This document shows, one piece after another, positions 1-11,947 of a stretch of 64,000 nucleotides of DNA. Below the pieces are notes generated by a model, which did no database searches, was not told the DNA's origin, and worked only from the letters and a program-made list of their open reading frames with translations. Source of the DNA: Deuterostichococcus epilithicus. Its lineage: Eukaryota > Chlorophyta > Trebouxiophyceae > Prasiolales > Stichococcaceae. The stretch lies in contig JAVTLE010000016.1 of NCBI GenBank assembly GCA_033439295.1, positions 1,674,001-1,738,000 on the forward strand. The letters are read 5' to 3'. Both the position numbers and the translations under genes were made by a program. Positions within the stretch are counted from its first letter, which is position 1; every line of letters starts with the position of its first letter.

Positions 1-1
1 C

Positions 2-49
2 GATGCGGAGGAGCTGGAGAAGCTGCAGCAGCAACTGCCGCTCACCTAG
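2..49 (+). CDS. C-terminal tail of an unidentified gene (5' part outside window)
   Basis: Reading from base 2 gives an open frame of 15 codons, rich in Glu, Leu, Lys and Gln (EELEKLQQQL), that ends in TAG at 47-49. This looks like the end of a coiled-coil or charged C-terminus. A TGTAA motif, the usual green-algal polyadenylation signal, lies at 303-307 on the same strand. The gene would be convergent with HslU. With so little sequence the product cannot be named, and a chance open frame is possible. Confidence 0.35.
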   Translation, partial: DAEELEKLQQQLPLT

Positions 50-481
50 AGGTCCAGAGATCCAGGCATTATGGGGGCCTTGTCAGTGGGGCACTGCCAT
101 GCTGCGGCGGAAGGCAGCGGCTTGACCGGCTGGTGTCCATAACAAGCTTGAAAGATGCGCAGGTGGTGCAGGGTCTAGGACAAGGATGGTCTAGGTCAAG
201 GTGTAGGAGACTCGTTGCCTTGATTTGAATCCTAAGGGCTAGATGTGCATGCTGTCACTGGCAGCAGACTGATGTAGGCCTGCTACTGCGTGCCATGAAA
301 GTTGTAAACCCTCATAGGTGTGCGCCATTGCTCAGTGCTGTGCAAGAGGTTCTCCACGCTTGTGCAACCACGGACTGGATGTAATGATGCTTTATACAAA
401 GGCCAGGAAGACGTAACCACCATGTTCCGTACAGCTGCAGCAGCGATGTGACTAGACAGTAGCAAATACAGTACAGGCGCC

Positions 482-3400
482 CTACAGCACGTATTTGGAC
501 AGGTCTTGCCGCTTGACCAGCTCCCCCAGCCGCTCCAGCACGTAGGCCTTGTCCACCTCGTACACAAACTGCTCCTCGGCGCCGCCCTGCTGCGCCTCCA
601 GCGCCTGCGTGGCCACCAGTGCTCATTAGGCCAGGACCACGTGATCTCTGTCCGGGATGCACCAATTGATGCAGCCTGAGAACCCCGGCTTCGTCACGCG
701 AGCAACTTAAAAGCCAGGACTGCGTCTGATCCAGGCGGGGTTGTGGCTGTCGGCCCAAGCAGAAGGACAGTGGCCAGACCCAGGACGCGGATGCGAAACA
801 CCCGGTCCTTGCTGCTGCGGGCTCACCTTGTCGGGCGCATCGAAGCTGATCTGTTCCAGGATGCGCTCCAGCACGGTGTGCAGGCGGCGCGCCCCAATAT
901 TGTCCACTGCCGTGTTGATCTCCTCCGCCAGCCGCGCCACCTCCTGCCGGGAGGCGGGGGTCCCACAAATGTCACGGTTTGTGCAGCAGTGAAAGGGAGC
1001 GTACGAGACGCAGGCTGCAGGAACTAGGGTGGAAAGAGGGGGCCGGGGGCGTGCGGGCTACGGCGGAGGAGCAGACTGCAGGCCATGAACGGCCAGGAGG
1101 GAGCGCAGCATCAGGCGAGGCGCATGCACCCAGCAGAAAGCAAACGCTCTGTTTCAGAAGGGAGTGGCCTAGAAGGGCACGCACCATGACGGCCTCGTTC
1201 GTGAAGCGCAAATCCACACCCTCTGTTGCCAGCAGCGCCTGCTGTTGCTTGATCATGTTGTTCTCGGGCTCTGCGGCGCAGGGTTTGGACACACAGGTGA
1301 GCAGCGGTGAAAGCAGCTGTTTGCTGTGCACCCTGCACCTGCCCGCACTTGTCATGGTCCCTGTCAACACAGGCAAACTGGCTGGTGTGACGCTCGAATG
1401 GCGCACGGCCTGCACAGACGCGCGGCTGAGATTGTCACCTGTCAGGATGCGATAGAAGTCGTGCTGCCTGTGATCATCAAATCCAATGTCGTCACGCACG
1501 ATTTTGGGAGGTGGTGCAGGATCAGCGCTGCGGCCGCTGGCAGTCGTGACACATGCAACTCCGGGCGCCTGCAGTGCATCTGTCTCTGTCTCGCGAGTCA
1601 CTAGACGATGCATTTTGACCAACATGCAGCAGCCAGCGGAGTCCGGCTAGCGAATGGCACACGAATTGAGGCGGCTGGGCAGACGAAGTAGATGTTTTGC
1701 GACGCAGCCCCGGCTGTGGGAGCGGGCGCTGTGGGCAGAGGCGCGCATGTGCGGCCCTTGCATGGGTTTGACAACGTGTATTGGATCCAGCAGCCAAGGA
1801 CAGGGCGCGCACGTGAGGCCCTTGAGCTCCACGCGGATAGGGAGCCGCCCCTGCAGCTCCGCAAGCATGTCGGAGGGCTTGACTGCGTGGAAGGCGCCGG
1901 AGCAGATGAACAGGATGTGGTCCGTGTTCACATTGCCATACTTTGTGGACACGACGCTGCCCTCGATGATGGGCAGCAGGTCCCGCTGCACGCCCTCGCT
2001 GCTCGCGTCCGCGCCTGCGGGCAGCGGCGTGTACTTGGCAGCACGACTTCCAGGGGGTGCTGGCGCCGCACAGGAGGCAGCTGCGCGCTGCATGCCTGCG
2101 CGGCTGCGCTGCACGGTGCTTGCACCACGTCCACATGGAATGGGCGTGATGCCTGTTGCGGGCTGCTGCCGCAAGTCCCATGAGGCGCAGGGCCACTGCA
2201 GCTAGGCGTGCACCACAACATTCGACCCCCGTGCTCGCAGGGCGACACCCCGCAACAAGGGCGCGCACCGTAGGACCGGTCCTGGCTGGTGACGATCTTG
2301 TCGATTTCGTCCAGGAACACAATGCCATCCTGCTCCGTCGACTGGATGGCCTCCCGGTGCACCTTCCGCTCGCGCAGAGTCGCAGCTCAGCATCATGCAG
2401 GAGGCAGCTCGAGTAAAGGACGGGATTCGAGTGACAACAGAAGGCCGGTACAGCGACACAGAAAGCCGGCAACGATGGCGACACAGCGGCCTGCCGCCTC
2501 ATTGTGCGGGTGCCTGCTTGCCTGCAGCCTCTGCTGACCGCACGTGCCTTCAGCGGTGCAGGACTGGGGTGCTGAAATGCAGGAGCACCGCTGAACGCAC
2601 AGCCTCCAGCGCCGCCAGCTCTTCTATGCCTTCTCCCGTATACCAGAGCAGCGCGCACCGTGTCATCGCTGACCATGCGGGCCGCCTCAGAGTCCTCCAG
2701 CAGGGGGCGCGCCTCCGAGACCCTCATCTCCCGCTTCTCCAGCTTGCCGGAGCGCGCCGTCAGCAGCTTCTCCACGTTGATGAAGATCTCCCGCACTTGC
2801 TGCAGCACAGGGAGCGAGTGGGGGACGCGTCAGGCGGCAACGTGCGTTGCTGAACGTGCGGGAGGCCGGCAGAAGAACGGACTAGCGGCTCATCAGCAGG
2901 GCACCGGCAGCAGGGAGTGTCTGGGCAGCAGCCTGGGCCTGCAAAGATCTCGTCTACTGCTGCGGCAGTCACCACAGCATGCACTGCAAATGGCCGCCAG
3001 ATATGGGCACTGCCTGGCGGCGCAGCCCAATGGCCAAGACCTCATATGCACGCGCAGCCATGTGCGGGTTCCCATGCTTGCAAGCCCGCAGGTCGGCTGC
3101 CCTGGCGACGCACCGCCGCGCCGTTGGCGCCGTCGCCAAGCACGTGGCCGCCGCCGCTGCTCTGCGGCACCTCGATGGTGACCTTGTTGTCTTCCAGCGC
3201 GCCCTCTCGGTACAGCTGCCTGAAACTCTCCTGCAAACACACCGGGTGCCCGCCGAGTTAAGGCGTGGCGTGGCGTGCTGTGAAACTTGGCCAGCAGCCT
3301 CGAGCAGCGGCGTCATGTCGCCCAACAAGACCTGCGGAGCCGCTGCGGCCGGCTTGAAGGTCCCTGATCCCTTCGAGCGCATGGCGAGGAGAGCCGAAGT

Positions 3401-5189
3401 TCTCGCTGAGCGCCATGCTGTAACTGCGGCCGCTCAGCACCAAACATGTTCGGCCTCTCGCCCCTGCTGCTTTCGTGCCGCATGTCAAGTTTGCCGCCAA
3501 GAACAACCGGGTGCAATCACGCGCAAACGTCGAGACAGGCCTGTTACATGCACCATGGCGCTGGCGGCGCGGGCGGCACCGCACAGCACAGGCCACGATC
3601 TTTTCCTCCTGCGATATACCCTGCTCATCGCCCCACGACACACATGTAGATGCCAGGAGAGCAGCCCGTCACACACATGCACATGCACCTCAGCCTTGAG
3701 ACATGCTGGCAGGCAACACGTCAGACACGCACCATGGTGCTGGCGGCACAAGCGGGGCCGCACAGCGCGGCGACGATCTTGTCCTCCACCGCCTGCGCGA
3801 TCTCCGCCAGCGCCTGGCGCCGCATCTTGGCGCGCGTCAGCACGATCGCGTTGTCCACCAGGTCCCGGATGATTTGGTCCACGTCCCTCCCATGGAAGCC
3901 CACCTCCGTGAACTTGGTGGCCTCAACCTGCAGCAGGGCGGCAAAACCTGACTTCAAAAGTGACGACCTCCTTCACATCTGACAGTCCGGTTTTCAGCGG
4001 TGACGCTGCCGTGTCACTGCGTGAGGCAACTGCCAGGGGCACCTGTCAGGCTCGCCTGTAGAAGTAAAGGATCTGATCTGAGCAGCTGCGGCGACGGCTA
4101 CGTGGCAGGATCCTGCGCAAGCGGCCAACCCGCGCCTGCAGCTGCGACCCCCGTCCTCGGCCACAATGGAACTGCGAGTGGCACAGTGCAGGCAGCCCAC
4201 CTTGACGAAAGGGGCGTCCATGAGCTTTGCTAGCCGCCGCGCGATCTCCGTCTTACCGCACCCCGTTGGGCCGATCATGAGGATGTTCTTCGGCACGATT
4301 TCCTCCTGTGTGGGGCGGCGCGTTGACGGACGCATCTTGGTAAACTGGTTCAGGTGTGATGCAATACCCACGTAAAATGATGCAACAACGTGCATCAGTG
4401 CAGGCAGCAGATGGCCGCACCCGCATCGGGCTGCCAATCTTATGTCGCCGCCACCTGTTGCGGAGCGCATTGGCCACGGCCTTCTTTGCGTCAGCCTGCA
4501 GCCAGCGGTCGCACCTCCGCGTCACAGTCATGCCCTTGTGCATCTGGTGGCAGCATGCAAACGCTAGCGCACTGCGATACAGGACGAACAGCATGCACTC
4601 GCTTGCGTGCCCCAGGACTGCGCTCACCTGGCCCACGATGTTTCGGTCCAGACGATCAACCACCTCTCGCGGAGTAAGGTCCGACCGCGGCTCGTCAGCC
4701 TGATTCGGATGATGCAGGTTTGAGGCTTCACTTCGAGGAGAAATCTGCAGACCTGGTCCGCACATGCTTGATACAGATTGTGGACTGCCGTCCACATCTC
4801 ACACATGGCTCTGCTGCACGTGTGCAACTGCGCACCTCCGGCGAGGTGGTGATGACCTGACTGGGCGGCTGCAGAGCTGTGGGTGGTGCCTCTGCGACTT
4901 CCGCAGAACGGGCTGCGCTGCCGCTGAACGCCCGGCAATAGAGCCATGGCTGCGGCAGCGCCTGGCTCGCTGCCGCACCGCATGCCGTAGGATGTGCAGC
5001 GCTCTGCGGATTTAAAACCTTTAACGCTGAGCGATGAATGGAGACGTCGCAGCTGACGCATGCGTTTCCTTGCACGCATCCGAGCCATTCGACGGGGACC
5101 AGTGCAACAACAGATGGCCGGCGGGGGGTGCGTTTTGTCACCCACTCCGGAACCCTCCCTGGTTCATGCATGCTTTGGTGTCGCAACAT
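482..5189 (-). CDS. hslU: HslU/ClpY, ATPase subunit of the HslUV (ClpYQ) protease, probably mitochondrial
   Basis: AAA+ unfoldase that feeds substrates to the HslV peptidase. The - strand exons give the whole family order: [16 protein letters not shown]; the ALRNRWRR region; Walker A GPTGCGKT (about 4270); [23 protein letters not shown] (split here as [10 protein letters not shown] and DVDQIIRDL); Walker [37 protein letters not shown]; and C-terminus LSKYVL with TAG at 482-484. Phase-checked exons include 482-604, 827-943, 1185-1270 and a 29-nt micro-exon at 1439-1467, which joins ELKGLT to EPENNMI. The first exon encodes a basic, Ala/Ser-rich leader with [11 protein letters not shown], a typical mitochondrial presequence cleavage context, and ends near 4865. 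The start is set at the first in-frame ATG (5189); it makes a long leader, so a later start is possible. HslU is bacterial in origin and known from some protists and algae. Confidence 0.93.
3551..3782 (-). repeat. Degenerate copy of an HslU exon end plus donor site inside the next intron
   Basis: The last ~50 bases of the HslU exon carrying [12 protein letters not shown], with its donor (ATG|GTGCGTG on the - strand), occupy 3730-3782. A copy of about 80% identity lies at 3551-3602, downstream in the transcript, and keeps a donor-like ATG|GTGCATG. It has no role in the HslU reading frame. Confidence 0.75.
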
Positions 5190-6180
5190 TCAGCGAGACC
5201 AGTCGTGCAACAGAAAGCATGAACGTCCTGGAGTGGTGAAACCCTCACCTGCAGGGCCTGCAGGCCTCTCCATGCTCCTCGTGCACGCTGCATCATGAGC
5301 AAACTTGCACCCAAGTAAAATCTGCCGGCACGCTCACAACATCAATGAGGTTTGACTGATTGGGTATGAAGCTGGATAGACGATAGAGCCCAGTGTCGAA
5401 GGAAGCAGTCGTGCCACGTTGACAAGTTCGAGCCCCAGGTGGGCAAAGCACTATGCCGCGATGCTATGCAATTCCGCGATGACGAACAGTTTGAAGATGG
5501 CCACTCCGTATACAATCAAGGCTACGAGCACATCCGCGGCTCGCGCAACAGCAACAGGCCTGATGCTGGCTAACCTTGAGCTGATGAGTGATGATGCAAA
5601 CCCCCGGTGTCGTGGTGACGATACTGTGAAGGCTACAAACCCTGGCACAGCACCCGTGACTCGAGTCAAGTACCGCCACCGACCGCCTCCCGTTGAGGTG
5701 CACTTACGAAGCGTTGTCATAGTCCGTTGCAGTGAAGGGCCGGTTTGGCGGCCATTCCAGCTTATCGAGGCTGCAAGCACCTCAAAGCGCTGGCTGCCCG
5801 AAAGCACTTGGAGGGGAGTGTGCCAGCGGATGTCTAGTTCATCAACCTGCTGCTGTGCTGGCCAACATATCTTTCGTCTTTCTCTCTGCACGTTGAACGC
5901 CTAGTGACTGTAGAGAAATACTACACATCGACAGCGCTTCAGAGTGGAGTGCTGCAGTGGCCGTGCACAGCCAACCCCGCGCGTAGGTCCTCGCGGGCCG
6001 GCGTCTGCGGTGCACAGCGCAGCGATGGATTCGGTGAGGATCATTTTTTGGGACTGATGTTTGATGCTTCGGAGCTTCGTGCACGCCAGATCTGCGCGAA
6101 CATTCGACGTCGATTCACAGCTGTCCAATGGGAGGAATGGTCCTGTCTCAGCTCTGCAACCAGGCTGCCGCCTTGAACTC
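5190..6180. other. Intergenic region between divergent HslU and CYP710 genes
   Basis: It should hold the promoters of both neighbours. I see no convincing TATA box. A - strand open frame (5451-5891) ends in a hydrophobic stretch (VLVALIVYGVAIFKLFVIAE) that resembles one membrane span. It lacks a recognisable family or a convincing start, so I do not call it a gene. Confidence 0.5.
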
Positions 6181-9100
6181 ATGCGGTGTGTGATGCCCAC
6201 GCTGTTTTCGGCAATTCTGTGGGCCGCTGGCGTATCTGCAGCAGGCCCTGATCATCCTCCTGAGCAGCGGTGGATCGGCCGCCAAGCAGCGCCCAGCATG
6301 CTGAACTACCCGACACGCGAAACCGGACATGCTCCGTCGCAGGCGACTGTGAACGGCACCACGGGCGCATGGCAGGCGGCGCCGCCGGCATTGCTGCAGC
6401 GCAGCAGCGTCACGCCGGCAAGCCTGGCGCTGTGGGCGCTCGGCTCGCTGCTCGCCTACTGCGCCTACGAGCAAATCAGATTCATGATCTACAGGTGCAT
6501 GGAAACCTGTCGCTACCTGCCTGTAGGTACTGCACCCGAGTGGGCAGACCACGCCGCGGCTGACAGTGCCAACAATGCCATGATTAATGCCGGCTGATTG
6601 CGGCACCGCGCTCTGCGCACGGCTCCTGATCGTGTAGGCCGACCGTGTTGGCAGACGAGCAAGCTCGTTCGTCTTGCCTGGCTTGCTGCGATGATTGATC
6701 GAACTGGTTCAGATGCTGCAAGCATGCGCATCGAGATCTAGCACGCATGGGCATGACGTCCCGCAAGGCCAGCGCCCTGAGAACAGGACTGGGCGCTGCG
6801 CAGACGGGGCAAGGGCGGCAAGGCGCTGCCGGGGCCGCAGTACGTGGTCCCCTTCCTGGGCTGCATCGTGGAGATGGTGCTGGATCCGTTTGGCTTCTGG
6901 GAGCGCCAGCGAGAGTGCGGCTTTGTACCTCAACACGCCGCCGCGCAGCACTGATGCGTGGCATGCTACCTGCTGCTGCTCTCGTAGTACACGCCGTCGG
7001 CTGCGGATGCCATGCATCGCGCCGCAGTTACCGGCCTACACATTTCGCTGCCGCGTGGCGCTTGCTTGTCCCGCCGCTGAGACGCACGCTGCCTGCACAG
7101 GTTCCAGAACCCGGGGCTGACCTACAACAGCATCATGGGCAAATTCATGGTGATGGTGACGGACACGGACGTCTCGCGCCGCGTGTTCTCCTACAACGAC
7201 CCCAGCACGCTGCTCATGGCGGTGCACCCGTCCGCCAAAAACATCCTAGGCCCCAAGAACCTGGCGTTCATGCACGGCCCCCCACACAAGGTGGGCGCGG
7301 CAGCGTGTCTTGGACTGCGATCAAGCGTACGGCTGGCTGCCGCAGCTCGTGTCGTGGCTTTCGTCTGCAGAGCTGCCGACCCATATCGCAGCGGCGCCGC
7401 AGGAGCTGCAGCGGCGGCCACGCAAAGTCAGGCGTGACCTGATTGGCAGCTGTGCCGGCGGTCATTGACCCTCATGCCGACCGCATTCAGCGCTTGTTCT
7501 GCTGCACCTCTGATCGTGCTCCAACCTACTGTGTGCCACAGGCCATCCGGAAGTCCTTCCTGGCGCTCTTCACGAAGAAGGCTCTGGCCACCTATGTCGA
7601 GATCCAGGACACAGTCATCCGAGACCACCTGGCAGACTGGTTCCGGCAGCGGGAGGGCCAGGAGTTCGACATCAAGCAGTGTGTCAGGTGAGCCGTCGCG
7701 CCGCCTGCGCAAGCGGGCCCAAGGCAGCCCGGAAGGGCGTCGGGTGAACAGCCGGTGCTTTTGTCGCAGAACTGCAGGCATGCACAGTTGCATCACTGCA
7801 GCCTCGCCTGCGTGGCCTGCACCCAGACCCTCCGTCTGCTGCCTCTGGCACACCTAGCGAGGGATCCAGGCGAATCAGGAGAGTTGCAGCACCCGCATCT
7901 GGCCAGGGGCTGACATTCCGGCTCCGCATGTGCGCAGGGACATGAACGCGCGGACTTCGCAGGAGGTGTTTGCGGGGCCCTACCTGCAAGATGGCCCGGA
8001 GCGCGACCAGTTCAGCGCCGCCTTCATTGACATGACGGTCGGCTTCCTGGCGTTCCCGCTGTGCGTGCCCGGCACCGCTGTGTGGCGCGGCAAGCGGGGG
8101 CGCCTGCACATCCTGTCGGTGCTGCAGCGCGCCGCCGCGGCCAGCAAGGCCGCCATGAAGGTTCGCCAGTCGTCCGCCTGGACCTCTTGCGAAAACATCT
8201 TTCCACTGGCGGCGTCGATGCGTGGGCCCTGCAGCTGGCCACCGCCCCTCAGTTCTGTCCGTCGCATGCCGGTCCTGCAGCCGCACTGCAGCCGTGGTGC
8301 ACCGCGGGGGGCAGCCCGCTGCAATTCCTGTTGACCCCGGGCGGGCACCCGAACCAAGTCGAGACTGAAGCTGCCGCGTCGGTGGCAGCGCCTGCTGCCC
8401 CGCTGCCGCCACGCCCGCACCCTCCACCTGACCCCCCACTCCCGGCCCGGTGCGTCCTCCAGGCGGGCGGCGAGGCGCGGTGCCTCATGGACTTTTGGGC
8501 GCAGCGCTGCCTGGAGGAGGCGGCGGAGGCGGAGCAGGGCGACGTGCCGCCGCCGGGGCACACCAGCGACGAGGCGATGGCGGACACCGTGATGGACTTC
8601 CTGTTTGCGAGCCAGGACGCCAGCACCGCCAGCCTGGTGTGGACCATGACCCTGCTGGCGGACCACCCCGACGTGCTGCAGAAGGTGCGCGCTGTATGCG
8701 TGAAACGGTGTCTTCGTCGGGACTCGTGTGTCAATTTCCACGCCGCGGGAGCAGCGAGCCGCGGCAACAGCAAGTCGCGGCGGCGAAACGGTTTGACAGG
8801 CACATGCAGACCGCCAGCGCAGAGACCCGAGGACGTGTGCCCTGTCCAAGCTGTTGCAGGGTGCTGTGGCCCTGCGCCACGTCACTCCTCACGGAGCGGC
8901 GCTTGCCTGCAGCCGTGGTGCGCCTGCGCTACGCCCGTCCCGCCAGCCGCCCAGGCCTCCTCCTTGCAGCTCTGTCTCTGGTACATCTAAACCTTCACTG
9001 ATTATTTCGAAAATCCTTACAACCCAGCTTCATGACTGACCTCGTCCCCTGTGGCGGCGCAGGTGCGGGAGGAGCAGGCGGCGGTGCGGCCGGACAAAAA

Positions 9101-10620
9101 TGCGGTCATCACGGGGGAGGTGCTGTACCGCATGACCTACACACGCTCCGTCGTGCGCGAGATCCTGCGCTTCCGCCCGCCCGCGCCCATGGTGCCGCAG
9201 GCAAGCTCCCCTCCCTGCTTGTGCTGAAATGTACACAGTCTCCCACTTTGGGTGGACTGGAAGGGTGTGGCAGCACTGGGCACGTGTGTGCTGTGGCACA
9301 CGCTGTGACACAGCAAGGGTGGTGGGTCCTGGTGTCAGACTTGGTATTTTCCTGGGCATGCCCGTGCTACACGGCATCACTTGGTGTACATCACCAGGGC
9401 TGCCTGCACTGGCGCCTGGTGGATGCTTAACAATAGCCACGCTCGTGATGTACCTGTGTGGAGGTGCACTCGTCAGGGTGTAGTCCGCAGCCTCAGCAAT
9501 GGCTGCCCGCCAACAGTGGCACTACTGCATGCACCCGCTGCATTTCACCGGGTCTCACGCACCGGGTCTCCCCCTGCTGCTACCCCTCACATGCGTAGCT
9601 TCCATGGGCGGCCGCAGATCGCGCAGAACGACTTCCGGCTGACGGACGACTACGTTGCGCGCAAGGGCACCCTCATCATGCCCTCCATCACCGCCGCCGC
9701 CATGCAGGCAGGTCTCCTGCGGGTGCTGTCAAATCTCCCCTGCCAGACTCTTCACTTGCCCTGTCGCTCCCCGCAAAGCCTGTGTTGAGCGAGGTCGGCG
9801 ACCCATGAAGCGGACGGACACGAGTGCAAGAGTGCGTGTTCTGGGCAGCGCCAGATTTCAGTCTCCTGCTGCACAATGATGGGCCGGCGCGCCTTTGCTG
9901 CCTCCAAACCGGCCAGGGGCTCTCGTGCAGACATGCCTGCACTGCACGCAGAGAGTTGCTTAGGCCGCCCAGCAGCAAGCGACGTGCCGGGGACAGCGAC
10001 AGTTGCGCCAATGTCAGTCGTTGTCGCCTGTCCGAATTATGGTCCCTGATCTGCTGAGTGGCCAAGAGATGGAGTTCCGTCATCCTGCAGGGCTTCAAGG
10101 ACGCGCACAAGTTCGACCCGGAGCGCTTTTCGGAGGAGCGCCGAGAAGACGTCACCTTCAACAAGCACTTCCTGACCTTCGGGTTCGGGCCGCACGGCTG
10201 CGTCGGGCGCGAGTACGCGATCAACCACCTGGTCGCCTTCCTGGCGATCGTGGCCACCTCCGCGGGTGCGCCGCTGCTGCAACGGACAGTCTCGCGCTGC
10301 TTCCGGCTTCTGCTCGTGGTTCAGAAGTCCTTCGGCTGCACGATCTCGAACCGAGCAGCTGGTCGCGCAGCCGGCTGCTGGCCTGCTTAGCCCGTGTGCC
10401 GATGCTGTTAGGGGACAGCAGCAGCAGGGACAGCAGCTGTGGTGGCTCTGCTGCTCGCGCTGCTGTCCATGAACCGCCTGACCTTGACCGGCTGCTGGGC
10501 TTCATGCCTGCAGACTGGACGCGGCGCCGGACACCGAAGTCGGATGACTGGATCTACCTACCCACTGTCTACCCAGCCGACTCCTTCATCACCATGCGAA
10601 GGCGCGCAGGCGCCGCTTGA
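6181..10620 (+). CDS. CYP710: Cytochrome P450, CYP710-type sterol C-22 desaturase
   Basis: Plant and algal CYP710 enzymes (ERG5 relatives) put the C-22 double bond into sterol side chains in the ER. Ten exons join in phase: 6181-6494, 6804-6924, 7108-7290, 7542-7687, 7938-8160, 8463-8684, 9063-9200, 9618-9707, 10091-10265 and 10514-10620, giving 572 codons plus TGA. Visible landmarks are the N-terminal membrane anchor (SLALWALGSLLAYCAYEQ), LPGPQYVVPFLG, NLAFMHGPPHK, the I-helix FASQDAST, the ExxR motif EILR followed by RPPAPMVPQ, DPERF, and the heme loop FGFGPHGCVG. The RPPAPMVP and QDAST signatures fit CYP710 better than CYP51 or other families. Introns after exons 7 and 8 need GC donors. 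The N-terminus is longer than usual (family about 500 aa). The start may be ATG 6181 or 6193. It is divergent from HslU. Confidence 0.92.
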
Positions 10621-11632
10621 AGCTGCATACTGCAGATCGGGCAGGGCATCCTGCTGCCTGCTGGGGAGCTCCTTTCCACGCCGGAGAAGAGTCGCACAGA
10701 GGGCAAGAGGCGATCCTTCAGGTGTTTGAGTGGCGTCATCGGGAGCAGCAGAGCCCAGAGGTGACGCGTGCGAGGGAGTGAAGATGAGCGGTGAGATAGA
10801 TAGTGCTGGCTGACCAGCAGCTGCCGTCACAAACGATCTGTCACTTCAAGAGACCAGAATTGCAGTTGTGTTCGTCACAGGGCGCGTTTCAGCATACCTA
10901 GTGAGTGCTTGCCCGTGCTGGAGCGCTATCAGATATTCTGCACTGCGCCTGGGGTGCCCAGGTGACATTCGTGATAGGGATAAAGTCGGGAATGATGCCT
11001 GCAGCAAATTGTGGTCTAAAAGGGAGACTCGGTTGGCATCGCCACGGCGCTGGATTGCGATGTAACCATCATCTATAGACAATTTTGCCGAACGTTACAA
11101 CAATTTTACAGCCGGTGACACGATGATCTTGCCTTGAGTGATCAGCTGCAGCCGCAGGCAAATATTATGACAGTCCTCTAGAGGCGTTGTAGGTTCGAAA
11201 GAACATGTCGATGGAATGGCTGCTCGAACTCGATCATCATGCCTCACATTTCTTGCTGAGTACCGTGAAAAACTGCTGCAGACAGCTCTGCGTCGGTCTC
11301 TACGTCTGTGGTGCACAGGGGTACCTATGCAATGCCCGCCTGGCAGATCAAAGGAATCGAGACGGCCTCACAGTCTCTGTGGCACGGCAGCGGCCGTCTG
11401 GCACGCTTGCAACTTCTGCATTATGGCGGCTGGCGATGGGTCGACTTGGTGGCTGAAATGGGATGGCATGGCTGTGATGGATTGGCAGGACTGTCTGCTG
11501 AAGTCTATGTCTTGCTATCTCCGCTGTCAGCGGCGAGATTCGGCGACCGGGTGTCAGAAATGTGTTGCCGGCTGGCTAATGCTGCAGCTGTTGCTACTGC
11601 TGTTCCTGCTGCCGGTATGCGCCGCAGCGCGC
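10621..11632. other. CYP710 3' flank and intergenic DNA
   Basis: It holds the 3' UTR of CYP710. A TGTAA motif occurs near 11060, about 440 bases past the stop, which is far for a polyadenylation signal. Several overlapping open frames of up to about 160 codons appear on + from 11205, but none shows a recognisable domain or a credible splice structure. Confidence 0.45.
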
Positions 11633-11947
11633 TCATGAGGAGGAGTGGAAGGCGGTGTGCATCACTGCTGCGGCAGCCGTCAGCCGTGGCGCCTTCCATG
11701 TGTATGCCCCGGCGTGTACGCGGCCGGCGGTCGTGTGGTTGGTTGCCGCTGAGACTGCGAAGGCGGCTGCGGCGCCCGTCGAGCTGAGGGGTGCCGACCA
11801 AGTCTTGCCGGCGGGTACATAGTCGAGCTCTGGTGCCGCCCATGGCTTCTGCGTCCAATGGCTCGCCGGCGGGGCAGCAGTGGCGGTCGCAGCAGCAATA
11901 AGCCCAAAGGCGACGAGCGCCAAGATGAAGAGCCTTGCTACTGCCAT
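11633..11947 (-). CDS. Possible small secreted protein (104 aa)
   Basis: The - strand ATG at 11947 opens a 104-codon frame. Its start has the shape of a signal peptide: a short basic n-region (MAVAR), a hydrophobic core (LFILALVAFGLIAA) and a small-residue cleavage zone (ATATAAPPA). The remaining ~75 residues are Ala/Thr/Ser-rich with scattered Trp and Tyr, contain one NHT glycosylation sequon, and match no family I know. It could be a complete small wall or secreted protein, the first exon of a longer gene, or a GC-driven chance frame. No polyadenylation motif was found nearby. Confidence 0.35.
   Translation of the reverse strand: MAVARLFILALVAFGLIAAATATAAPPASHWTQKPWAAPELDYVPAGKTWSAPLSSTGAAAAFAVSAATNHTTAGRVHAGAYTWKAPRLTAAAAVMHTAFHSSS

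Noticed and set aside
1522-2808. A 428-codon - strand open frame through HslU
   Set aside because: It starts in a true HslU exon ([19 protein letters not shown]) but then reads through introns. The HslU motifs further on lie in other frames with clear splice sites.
11185-11200. GGTTCGA sequence like a tRNA B box
   Set aside because: The following bases do not complete the B-box consensus, and no A box or cloverleaf pairing was visible at the right distance. The similar one near 14309 fails too.
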